Source: Syntrophorhabdales bacterium
Lineage (GTDB): Bacteria; Desulfobacterota; Syntrophorhabdia; Syntrophorhabdales; WCHB1-27
Assembly: GCA_035541455.1 (NCBI GenBank)
Contig: DATKNH010000088.1
Coordinates: forward strand, 1 to 36,007
DNA: 36,007 nt
Reading direction: 5' to 3'
The translations under genes and the position numbers were made by a program. The notes beneath the pieces were generated by a model. That model made no database searches. It was not told the origin of the DNA and worked only from the letters and a program-made list of their open reading frames with translations. Numbering within the stretch: the stretch's first letter is position 1; the number at the start of each line of letters is the position of its first letter. Shown one piece after another: positions 25,471 through 32,395 of this stretch.

Positions 25471-26015
25471 TACTGTTTTCCCGTTTGTCCTGCCTGTCCC
25501 GTCTTTGCTGTTGGATCGTATCTGTAGAGCGGTTTGAACGGCGGCGGCTCAGGCTTTATGGGCTTGAACTTGGGATCGTGGGGATTGTGGCAATTCACGC
25601 AGAGAAAGTACGTTCTCTGGCCACCGTCGAAATAGCCGACTCTCTTCCCATGAACTCCAACTTTCCAGTCCCTGTATGTTGGGCCATGACACTGGCCGCA
25701 AAGTTCATAGCTGTGGCTGAAGTCAATCTGGTCGCCGTTGACCAATCTCAGCATATCGCGGTTGGCCGCGTCGTGGCAGTCAAGGCACCAGCGGGATATG
25801 GATCCATGCTTCAGCTTGATATTCGTGTGTTCCTCTTTCAGCTCCCGCCTCTTGGTATTTACTTCCATGCCCGCGTGACAATTTGAACAGGGGAAGATAC
25901 CCTCGCTGAAGGGCGGGCGCGGCACAGGAAAATCCTCCTGCTTGGCCTTTCCTTGCTCGTACCAGCAGAAAGCGAAGAGACCAATAAGGACCATAACGAA
26001 TGCAATTCTACGCAT
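25470..26015 (-). CDS. Tetrahaem cytochrome c (module 1)
   Basis: A 181-residue protein with an N-terminal signal or anchor helix (about 3-18) and four CxxCH sites: CSNCH, CLDCH, CGQCH, CVNCH, plus spare His residues. The C-terminal 30 residues are Pro/Lys/Gln-rich and probably unstructured. It is the first gene of the redox operon and should lie in the periplasm as the electron entry or exit point for the adjoining ferredoxin and NrfD. The ATG at 26015 lies about 30 bases after a well-formed -10 element. The haem count and small size recall cytochrome subunits of Geobacter Cbc- and Qrc-like complexes, but the exact orthology needs a tree. Confidence 0.93.
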   Translation of the reverse strand: MRRIAFVMVLIGLFAFCWYEQGKAKQEDFPVPRPPFSEGIFPCSNCHAGMEVNTKRRELKEEHTNIKLKHGSISRWCLDCHDAANRDMLRLVNGDQIDFSHSYELCGQCHGPTYRDWKVGVHGKRVGYFDGGQRTYFLCVNCHNPHDPKFKPIKPEPPPFKPLYRYDPTAKTGQAGQTGKQ

Positions 26016-26045
26016 AGTATCTCTTGGAATACAGACGTGGTTTTT

Positions 26046-26074
26046 ATTATAAGCAGCATATATTCAAAAAGCAA
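26046..26074 (-). promoter_or_regulatory. Promoter of the six-gene redox operon
   Basis: Read on the minus strand: TTGCTT (26074-26069), a 17-base spacer, then a perfect TATAAT (26051-26046). Just upstream, GCAAC...GTTGC (26071-26085) forms a 5-bp dyad overlapping the -35, a possible regulator site. The divergent Memo-like gene starts at 26138, so both transcripts share this 120-base region. Confidence 0.65.
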
Positions 26075-26137
26075 CGTATAGGTTGCGTCCCATGCCAACT
26101 ATCTTTATTGCCCGAGCTGTGGTATATATTGCCCGCT

Positions 26138-27346
26138 ATGGAATACTCTCAGGAACATCCCAAAATGAGATGGGTCGAGGTTCTGCCCGTATCCCAGGAC
26201 GGCAGGCAAATGTTTTACCTCAAAGATCACGAAGGATTAACAGAATCGTCGCTTGTCGTCTCCAGGGACGTGCTCTTTCTGATCGCGCTCATGGATGGCA
26301 AGCGTTCTTTGAGAGACCTTCAAGAGGAATACACGAGGGCTTCGGGAACCCTCGTCCATCTCGAACAGATTCAGTCCGTAGTCGAGGCTATGGACGCAGG
26401 GTTTCTCCTGGACAACGAACGCTTCCAGAACTGCCTGCAGAAGGCAAAGCAAGAGTATGAATCTGCCCTGTACCGGCAGCCATGTTGCTCCGGAAGGAGC
26501 TATCCCGAAGAAAAAGAGGAGTTGCTTGCTTACTTCAACCAGTTGTTCGCGGGGACTGAAAGTCCTCAAGCAAAGGGAGACATGCTGGGTATCCTTGCTC
26601 CCCATATCGACTACGCCCGGGGGTATAAGGTCTACAGAGAGGTGTACAAATACCTCCCGCTTACCGACAAAGAACTCGTTGTTATCATCGGAACATGTCA
26701 TGGCCTCGCCCCGAATCTGTGGAATATTTCTCTCAAGGATTTCTGCACTCCCCTCGGTATTCTGCCCTGTACGGGAGAGATGGCACGTCTCGTCAGGGCC
26801 AATCCCGTCCTCAGCAGGCATCTGGACGAATGGTGCCACAGAACCGAACATTCCATCGAGCTCCAGCTTCCCATCATCCAGCATCAGCTCATGGGCAGGA
26901 ACGTCGAGACCCTCTGCATTCTTACCGGCTCTATGCATGAGTACATGAGCAGCGAGGAAAACCCGGACACAGGCATCCTGCGCGATCTCTGCGACAACCT
27001 GAAGCAGGTGCTTGAAGCGTATGGCAAACCTTATTTGGTGATAGCCGGCGCTGACCTGGCTCACATCGGAGCCCAATTTGGAGACAGGTACGCCCTGGAC
27101 CATTCAACACTGTTTGACTCGAAGACAAAAGATGAAGAAATCCTGGAGAGAGTCAGAAAGGTGGATGGCGGCGGTTTTCTCGCAGCAATCCGCGCGGAAG
27201 AGGACAGAAGAAGGATCTGCGGTCTCGCGCCCATGTATTTCCAGCTCTCTCTGCTCGAGGGATCATCGTGCGACATTGTGAGTTACGACCAGTGGACTGA
27301 TGGAAAATCCTCGGTGAGCTTCGCCGGAGCAGTCTTTTACCGCTGA
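26138..27346 (+). CDS. AmmeMemoRadiSam system protein B (MEMO-like)
   Basis: A 402-residue protein with two parts. Residues about 1-115 form a small helical, PqqD-like region ('SLVVSRDVLFLIALMDGKRS'). About 120-402 is the MEMO domain, related to class III extradiol dioxygenases. Candidate metal or active-site residues are visible in 'APHIDYARGYKVY', 'GTCHGLAP', 'TEHSIELQLP' and 'CGLAPMY'. In bacteria it occurs in the AmmeMemoRadiSam set with an AMMECR1 protein and a radical SAM enzyme, none of which is in this window. I start at the ATG at 26138 because family members begin just before the 'HPKMRWVE' segment. No clear ribosome binding site precedes it; ATG 26165 is an alternative with AGGA upstream. 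Confidence 0.9.
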   Translation: MEYSQEHPKMRWVEVLPVSQDGRQMFYLKDHEGLTESSLVVSRDVLFLIALMDGKRSLRDLQEEYTRASGTLVHLEQIQSVVEAMDAGFLLDNERFQNCLQKAKQEYESALYRQPCCSGRSYPEEKEELLAYFNQLFAGTESPQAKGDMLGILAPHIDYARGYKVYREVYKYLPLTDKELVVIIGTCHGLAPNLWNISLKDFCTPLGILPCTGEMARLVRANPVLSRHLDEWCHRTEHSIELQLPIIQHQLMGRNVETLCILTGSMHEYMSSEENPDTGILRDLCDNLKQVLEAYGKPYLVIAGADLAHIGAQFGDRYALDHSTLFDSKTKDEEILERVRKVDGGGFLAAIRAEEDRRRICGLAPMYFQLSLLEGSSCDIVSYDQWTDGKSSVSFAGAVFYR

Positions 27347-27357
27347 ACATCCAAAAG

Positions 27358-27445
27358 CTGTTACGAGTTGCGAGTTACGCGTTTCATGCTTTGTTCCTTG
27401 ACTCGTAACCCGTAACAACGCCATGGGCGTATTAACCCGTAACAG
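27358..27445. repeat. Nested inverted repeat between convergent genes, probable bidirectional terminator
   Basis: CTGTTACGAGTT (27358-27369) pairs with AACCCGTAACAG (27434-27445) at 11 of 12 positions. The inner words 'GCGAGTTACG' and 'CTCGTAACCCGTAAC' can also pair, and ACGCC-ATG-GGCGT (27418-27430) makes a small hairpin. It fills the gap between the stops of the plus-strand MEMO gene and the minus-strand yjbQ. The same words recur near 4321-4441 and 16100. Confidence 0.55.
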
Positions 27446-27451
27446 GCCTCA

Positions 27452-27874
27452 TTACTCCCCGATGATATGGATGATGATAATCCGTTCCCGCGGCCTGTTG
27501 TCGAAGTCCGCCAGCACCACCTGCTGCCAGGTGCCGAGCAAGAGCCTCCCCTCTTCAAAGGGTATGGTCAGAGAAGGGCCGGTAAATGCCGCGCGAACGT
27601 GGCTGAAGCCGTTTGCGTCTCCCCACGTCGCATCATGGTGGTACGATTTTTTCTCCGGAGCGAGCCTGTCATAGAACTCGAGCATGTCTTTACTCAATCC
27701 GGGCTCATATTCGAAGGTCGTGATCGCCGCCGTCGAACCGACAACGAAGACGGTTACATTGCCGATGATGAGTTTAGACTGCTGAAGCTTCTCCATCACA
27801 GGTTCAGTGATGTTAATGAGAGTCCTGTTGCCTTTGGTACTCAGTTTGAGTCTGTCGCTGACGATTTTCACCAT
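27452..27874 (-). CDS. yjbQ: YjbQ family protein (UPF0047, secondary thiamine-phosphate synthase type)
   Basis: A 140-residue member of the small conserved YjbQ family. Some members show thiamine-phosphate synthase activity, though the physiological role is unsettled. The recognisable core runs from 'INITEPVMEKLQQS' through 'VVGSTAAITTFEYEPG' to 'HHDATWGDANGFSHVRAAF' (about 80-98), then 'GTWQQVVLADFDNRPRER'. The His and Asp residues of the third motif are the conserved metal-site candidates. The ATG at 27874 directly follows a GGGGGAG purine run; the next codon, GTG, has better spacing. It is the only gene of its transcript. A weak promoter lies at 27980-28009. Confidence 0.93.
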   Translation of the reverse strand: MVKIVSDRLKLSTKGNRTLINITEPVMEKLQQSKLIIGNVTVFVVGSTAAITTFEYEPGLSKDMLEFYDRLAPEKKSYHHDATWGDANGFSHVRAAFTGPSLTIPFEEGRLLLGTWQQVVLADFDNRPRERIIIIHIIGE

Positions 27875-27979
27875 CTCCCCCTCATTGAGACAAGCATCTC
27901 TTTAGCCCCTTTCCTGCCAGAAAGTTGTGATGCTTCGAAACTCCGATTGAACGTGTGGTGCAAAATAAAAAATCGGGAA

Positions 27980-28009
27980 GATATATTCTTTCCGTCCGTC
28001 GGAATACAA
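27980..28009 (-). promoter_or_regulatory. Possible yjbQ promoter
   Basis: Read on the minus strand: TTGTAT (28009-28004), an 18-base spacer, TATATC (27985-27980). It is about 105 bases upstream of the yjbQ start. The match is moderate. Confidence 0.35.
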
Positions 28010-28167
28010 CGAATACTCGCTAGTTTTAACGATAGGGCTCGCGGCAAAATATAACATTAAACCGTGCCATTCTGCACCCTATATACACCCGAGACCTTGA
28101 TCGGAGCATCATAGCAAGCTTTGTCACCTTTTCCTGTCTGCACGAACAGCAGCGATCCGGGGAGCGC

Positions 28168-28196
28168 TTGAGTTTTCTCCTTCCGTTTGGTAAAAA
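28168..28196 (+). promoter_or_regulatory. Possible promoter of the DUF169-EFR1 pair
   Basis: TTGAGT (28168-28173), a 17-base spacer, TAAAAA (28191-28196). The DUF169 ATG is about 38 bases downstream. Moderate match. Confidence 0.35.
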
Positions 28197-28233
28197 GTCC
28201 ATCACAGCATGAAGCTCTTTTTACGGAGGTTTG

Positions 28234-29034
28234 ATGTTTCCTTTGAATGAACTGAATGGCTTTGGCGAGGAGATGGAGAAACGACTGCAACTTGCAACGT
28301 CTCCCGTTGCAGTGAAGCTGCTCGAAGATGAAAAGGCGATTCCCGAGGGAGCAATCAGGCCCAAGAAGGATCGGGGAACCCACCTGGCTTTGTGTCAGGC
28401 ATTTGCGATGTCCCGCCGCGAAAGAGCGACGGTGGCGATGCTGAAGGAAGACCACTGGTGCTACCTGCCGGTTATTGCCTTCGGACATTCAGAGCCTCCG
28501 GAGTTCTTCCTGCAAGGGAACACCTTTGTGAAGTTCATGGTGGACGATGCGAAGACCGCGAGGAAGTTGGCAGAGACGTTTCCCCGCCTGGAATGCGGAA
28601 AATACATTGGCGTGTTATCCGCTCCTCTGAGCAGGACCTCATTCGAACCTGACGTGGTGGTGATCTACTGCAACACGAACCAGTTGCGGTGCCTGCTGTC
28701 TGCGGTGAAATACAAGGACGGGTATATTGTCGAATCTACGCTTGATCCGGGAGGTGCGTGCTTACAGTCAACCGTGCCCGTGCTGAAGACGGGTGAGTGT
28801 CAGGTGACCGTGCCGTGCGGCGGTGATCGTGCCCATGCCCTGGCCAGAGATGATGAGATGATCTTCTCGATTCCCACCCACAGATTGAAAGACATGATGT
28901 TCGGGTTGAGAGCTCTGGATGAGGCGGGCCGGGGGTACACCCGGTTCGTACCCGACATGAGGCCTGACTATCCTTTGCCGCAGACGTACCGCAAAGCAGG
29001 CGCTCTGGTGGGACTGGAAGTTGATTTGAGATAG
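28234..29034 (+). CDS. DUF169 domain protein
   Basis: A 266-residue cytoplasmic protein of the DUF169 family, which is common in anaerobes and has no settled function. The family pattern is visible: 'SPVAVKLLEDEKAIPEG' (about 23-39), an internal Cys in 'LALCQAFAMSRRER' (about 51-64), a Cys in 'HWCYLP', and the late 'CGGDRAHALARDDEMIFSIP'. Several conserved Cys residues could bind a metal or Fe-S centre, but this is not established. No membrane segment or signal peptide is seen. The start is the ATG at 28234 with ACGGAGGT just upstream; a TTG immediately before it is also in frame. A gap of 42 bases separates it from the EFR1 gene, so they are likely co-transcribed. Confidence 0.9.
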   Translation: MFPLNELNGFGEEMEKRLQLATSPVAVKLLEDEKAIPEGAIRPKKDRGTHLALCQAFAMSRRERATVAMLKEDHWCYLPVIAFGHSEPPEFFLQGNTFVKFMVDDAKTARKLAETFPRLECGKYIGVLSAPLSRTSFEPDVVVIYCNTNQLRCLLSAVKYKDGYIVESTLDPGGACLQSTVPVLKTGECQVTVPCGGDRAHALARDDEMIFSIPTHRLKDMMFGLRALDEAGRGYTRFVPDMRPDYPLPQTYRKAGALVGLEVDLR

Positions 29035-29076
29035 CGCGCGGGATCAGGTCATAGTTTGCGACAAGAGAGGCAAGGC

Positions 29077-29862
29077 ATGAGATCGGTGTGTCTTATTTAC
29101 TTCTCACCAACAGGGACTACTCGAAAGGTACTCGAGGCAATCGCCACGGGAATTGTTGCCGATGATGTCAATCACGTTGATCTGACGCGTGAAGTGACAA
29201 GAGCGACTGACAGCATCGAAATAAAGAGTGACATCGCTATTATCGGCACGCCTGTCTATTCCGGTAGAGTCCCGCTTAGGGCAATAGAGGCGCTGCAACG
29301 AATAAAAGCGCAGAACACTCCGGCGGTTGTCGTTGCCGTGTACGGCAACAGAGCGTATGACGATGCGCTCCTCGAACTGACTGAACTTGCGAAACAGTGC
29401 GGCTTTAAACCTGTTGCGGCAGCGGCCTTCATAGGCGAGCACTCCTTCTCCACTTCTATTGCTCCCATCGCAGAAGGAAGACCTGATAGAGAGGATATCA
29501 AGAAAGCTGAAAATTTTGGGAAGGTGATCCGACAAAAGATAGGCAAAGGCATCGCCAAAACCGTTGTTCTGCAAGTCCCAGGCAACTTCCCTTACAAAGC
29601 GAGAAATCCTTCACCGCCGCCTCCTATCACAGATGAAGCGAACTGTATCAAATGTGCAAACTGCGTAACAATCTGTCCGGCACAAGCTGTCACTATACGG
29701 GATGATACTGTGTTGACTGAGAACGCAAGGTGTATGGCGTGCTGTGCATGCGTCAAGAACTGCCCGAGCGGCGCCCGCCGTGTACACCCCAAGCTCGCGG
29801 AACGGGCGCAAACATTGAGCACTACCTGCCGCGATCGAAAAGGGCCGGAGTTCTTTATCTAA
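29077..29862 (+). CDS. EFR1-type flavodoxin-ferredoxin fusion
   Basis: A 261-residue protein with an N-terminal flavodoxin-like domain (FMN loop 'YFSPTGTTRK' at about 8-17, 'IIGTPVYSGRVP' at about 55-66). The C-terminal bicluster ferredoxin has 'CIKCANCVTIC' (190-200) and 'CMACCACVKNC' (219-229) for two [4Fe-4S] clusters. This architecture is called EFR1 in annotation pipelines; it should carry low-potential electrons in the cytoplasm, but its redox partner is unknown. The start is the ATG at 29077 with GAGAGG 6 bases upstream rather than seven codons earlier. It follows DUF169 on the same strand and converges on the persulfide-reductase gene 33 bases later. Confidence 0.92.
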   Translation: MRSVCLIYFSPTGTTRKVLEAIATGIVADDVNHVDLTREVTRATDSIEIKSDIAIIGTPVYSGRVPLRAIEALQRIKAQNTPAVVVAVYGNRAYDDALLELTELAKQCGFKPVAAAAFIGEHSFSTSIAPIAEGRPDREDIKKAENFGKVIRQKIGKGIAKTVVLQVPGNFPYKARNPSPPPPITDEANCIKCANCVTICPAQAVTIRDDTVLTENARCMACCACVKNCPSGARRVHPKLAERAQTLSTTCRDRKGPEFFI

Positions 29863-29875
29863 GAAAGCATTCGAT

Positions 29876-29907
29876 ATCGCTGGTGGTTCTCGCGATTATT
29901 TTTTGCC
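29876..29907 (+). terminator. Possible terminator of the DUF169-EFR1 transcript
   Basis: ATCGC (29876-29880) and GCGAT (29892-29896) can pair around an 11-base loop, followed by TATTTTTTG. The stem is short, and the T-run overlaps the 3' end of the convergent minus-strand gene. Confidence 0.4.
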
Positions 29908-31554
29908 TGGCTTCATCAGTGAGCCTCCAGCCAGGTATTTGATCCTGGCAAAGCCCTTCTCGCGCAGGATGCGGAAAGCCTCGGACGAACGGACCCCCTT
30001 GGAGCAGACACACACCACGTCTTTATCTTTCGGCACCTGATCACAAAGAACCCGGAATTCTTCGAAGGGGACATTGATCGTATCCTTTTCAGGAAGAGGA
30101 CGGTTTGCTGCTTCTTTGGTGCGTCGGACATCCACGATAATACAGTCATCGATCGCAGCATCGGGAGGCAGTGCTTCAACGCCTTCCATGAATTCATTGC
30201 GTGCCACGCAGGCGAGTGAGTAGAGCGGATCGACTGCCGGCGCATAAGGCGGTGCGTACGCGAACTCAGCGTCGAGCAGGTCCGCGAGCGTTCCGTCGTG
30301 TTTGAGGAGAGTGGAAAATACATCGACTCGTTTCACCACCTCGCCTTTGCTGTAACCCTGAAGACCGAGGAGCTTTGTTGTGCTCTTGTCGTACACCAGT
30401 TTCAAATGAACATTCTGAGATTCCGGGTAGTAATCCGCCCTATCGGTGAAACTTCCCCATGCAACGCCAACCTTGAAGCCCGATGCTCTGGCCGACTTTT
30501 CAGTAAGCCCCGTGGCCGACACATTCATACTGAAAACCTTTACCGCAGCGCTACCCACCACCCGTTCAAACCGTTCGTCTCCGCCACCGATAGTGGAGCC
30601 GATGACACGACCCTGCCGGTTGGCCAATGAACCGAGCGGCAGGAGAATCGGCTGGCCGGAGATGAGATGCGTTAATTCCACGCAATCTCCTGCAGCAAAA
30701 ATGTTCGGATCGGTCGTGGTCATCCTTTCGTCGACAACAATTCCTCCGGTTCTCCCGATCTCAAGACCACAATCAGCAGCGAGCTTACTGTTGGGCCTGA
30801 CGCCTATTGCAACGGCAGCATGATCAGCCAGAAAATCGCCTTGGGGTGTCTTGATGGTGACACCGTTTTCAGATTCAACTATGCCCTGCAGCGGGCAATT
30901 CGTGCGCACCTCCACCCCTTCCTCCATGAGGTATGCCTCCACGGCATTCGCCATTTCAGGATCAAGCATTGCGGGTAAAATCTGGGGGGCAGCTTCGAAC
31001 AGCATTGCTCGAACGCCCCACATAGCAGTAAAAGCCTCTGCAAGTTCACAACCGATAGGCCCGGCGCCAATCAACCCCACCGATGAAATCTGCCCGGCCT
31101 GGAGAGCGCCGCGTAAAGCGATAGAGTCTTCCAGCACTTTAAACGTTGAGACCCGATGACTGTTACCTGGAATTCCCGGAAAGATAACGGGAGAGGCTCC
31201 GGTCGCGAGAACAAGTTTGTCGAAAGGATACTCCTTTGTTTCCCCGCTTACCATTGACTCACAGATGACCTTACGCGCCCCGCGGTCAATCTGCTTTACC
31301 TCTGTTTGGATCACAACTTCGAGTCCTTTTGCATTTCTGAAGAAGTTTGGATCGCGAATCACCCCATAAGCCGTTTCGCGCAGCTTATCAGCGCTCGCGA
31401 TATCACCGGAGACAAAGTACGGCATGCCGCAGGCGCCGTATGAAATGAACTGCCCGTAGTCTATGACTGTAACCTGCGCTTTCGGCAATAAACGCTTCGA
31501 CCGCGCCGCCGCACGCAATCCGGCCGCGTTCGCACCTATTACGACGATTCTCAT
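29896..31554 (-). CDS. CoA-disulfide reductase / persulfide reductase with C-terminal rhodanese domain
   Basis: A 552-residue FAD- and NAD(P)H-dependent pyridine nucleotide-disulfide oxidoreductase of the CoADR/Npsr family. The N-terminal FAD motif is 'VVIGANAAGLRAA' (4-16). The redox-active single Cys is Cys42 in 'SYGACGMPYFVSG'. The NAD(P)H motif is 'GLIGAGPIGCELAEAF', and 'NIFAAGDC' closes the FAD site. The C-terminal 100 residues are a rhodanese domain with catalytic Cys517 in 'CSKGVRSS'. Fusions of this type reduce CoA disulfide, CoA persulfide or polysulfide and pass sulfane sulfur between domains. I start at the ATG at 31554, preceded by AAGGTGAGG. A promoter candidate lies upstream. 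It is next to an ArsR regulator. Confidence 0.94.
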   Translation of the reverse strand: MRIVVIGANAAGLRAAARSKRLLPKAQVTVIDYGQFISYGACGMPYFVSGDIASADKLRETAYGVIRDPNFFRNAKGLEVVIQTEVKQIDRGARKVICESMVSGETKEYPFDKLVLATGASPVIFPGIPGNSHRVSTFKVLEDSIALRGALQAGQISSVGLIGAGPIGCELAEAFTAMWGVRAMLFEAAPQILPAMLDPEMANAVEAYLMEEGVEVRTNCPLQGIVESENGVTIKTPQGDFLADHAAVAIGVRPNSKLAADCGLEIGRTGGIVVDERMTTTDPNIFAAGDCVELTHLISGQPILLPLGSLANRQGRVIGSTIGGGDERFERVVGSAAVKVFSMNVSATGLTEKSARASGFKVGVAWGSFTDRADYYPESQNVHLKLVYDKSTTKLLGLQGYSKGEVVKRVDVFSTLLKHDGTLADLLDAEFAYAPPYAPAVDPLYSLACVARNEFMEGVEALPPDAAIDDCIIVDVRRTKEAANRPLPEKDTINVPFEEFRVLCDQVPKDKDVVCVCSKGVRSSEAFRILREKGFARIKYLAGGSLMKPGKK

Positions 31555-31870
31555 GGCCTCACCTTCCAATGGTTCCTCCCTTTAACGACGCATTCGGCCT
31601 GCAATTATATCAGGAGTATTGGGCATCGTGTGTCAACTCATTAATTCTTATCATAATCATAACTTCTCTTTGAGAATAGGTCGCCGGAGATCTAGCAGAC
31701 TAAAGCAAGTGAGTCTTTGCAGTTCGAGCCGTTTCTCACCCATGTCATAACGCGGATCCTTGGTCTCGTCGTAGACGCGGCCATCACAGAACCCTATTCC
31801 CTTTAACGAATGAGAACGCAATTCGTTTCGTTTAATAATGGACATGCAAGATGAACTAGATCGCTGGAGA
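31555..31870. other. Intergenic region between the ArsR and persulfide reductase genes
   Basis: 316 bases, visibly more AT-rich than the flanking genes. It contains the promoter candidate at 31607-31636, AT-rich direct repeats near 31648-31662, and a perfect AACGAAT/ATTCGTT dyad (31805-31811 and 31821-31827). A minus-strand open frame of about 62 codons (31845 to 31657) has no ribosome binding site and no recognisable content; I leave it uncalled. Confidence 0.45.
31607..31636 (-). promoter_or_regulatory. Promoter candidate of the persulfide reductase gene
   Basis: Read on the minus strand: a perfect TTGACA (31636-31631), an 18-base spacer, then TGATAT (31612-31607). TATAAT overlaps it at 31609-31604 but with a 21-base spacer. 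AT-rich repeated words (TTATCATAATCATAA, plus strand, about 31648-31662) sit just upstream of the -35 and could be a regulator site. Confidence 0.5.
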
Positions 31871-32254
31871 CTAGGATTCCGAGTTGGCGCCTCGTATGCG
31901 TCTCGAAAACTCCTCACGATTCTCAAGGAGTTGGAGCAGAACGTCTCGCATTATAGTGCACGCATCTGTAATTTTGGGAGTGGCCAGACGGTAATAGATG
32001 ACGGTCCCCTCCCGCCGCGCAATCAGTATACCTTTCTGCTTCATAATCGAGAGATGCTGGGAAAGATTGGCTTTAGGGATGCCCATTGCCTTCATCATCT
32101 GCCCTGCAGAGAGTTCACCATTCTTCAGAAGACTGAGAATATGCAGCCGCTTAGGATTGGCGAGAGTCTGGCATACCTCGGCCTGCACCTCAAAAATACC
32201 CGTATCCTCCTGTAAACGAGAACCTGTTTTCTTTTTTCCTTTATCTCGGATCAT
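31871..32254 (-). CDS. ArsR/SmtB family winged-helix regulator
   Basis: A 127-residue DNA-binding repressor. The ArsR pattern is clear: 'LANPKRLHILSLLKNGELSA' (31-50), the recognition helix 'IPKANLSQHLSIMKQKGIL' (about 59-77) and the wing 'ARREGTVIYYRLA' (79-91). The CxC metal site in helix 3 of arsenic/cadmium sensors is absent (the segment reads 'GELSAGQM'). There are only two Cys, at about 28 and 99, which could form a thiol or persulfide switch. The start at ATG 32254 has no obvious ribosome binding site, and the frame stays open 30 codons further upstream, so the N-terminus is uncertain. Its neighbours suggest a sulfur or metal signal, which is inference. Confidence 0.88.
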   Translation of the reverse strand: MIRDKGKKKTGSRLQEDTGIFEVQAEVCQTLANPKRLHILSLLKNGELSAGQMMKAMGIPKANLSQHLSIMKQKGILIARREGTVIYYRLATPKITDACTIMRDVLLQLLENREEFSRRIRGANSES

Positions 32255-32395
32255 AGCATCATTGTAGCGTCTGTGACCTGCATCGTCAACAAAACCTCGC
32301 GAGATTCCCCTCTCCGCAACGCCCTGTCGTACTCCTTCACCCACGTCTTATTCGCGGGTAACGCGCGCACAGCCCATGCGTCCGTTAGAAACCGT

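Larger units (their letters stand above)
27875..28233. other. Divergent intergenic region yjbQ / DUF169
   Basis: 359 bases without a convincing gene. It holds one candidate promoter in each direction. On the minus strand at about 28057-28165 there is a short open stretch with protein-like composition ('SLLFVQTGKGDKACYDAP'). It has no start codon or ribosome binding site of its own and overlaps the DUF169 coding region upstream, so I do not call it a gene. Confidence 0.5.

Noticed and set aside
26237-27103. Minus-strand open frame of 288 codons
   Set aside because: Antisense to the MEMO-domain gene, whose motifs are clear.
31657-31845. Possible 62-codon minus-strand gene in the ArsR/persulfide reductase gap
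   Set aside because: No ribosome binding site, no recognisable content, AT-rich noncoding-like sequence; too little support.
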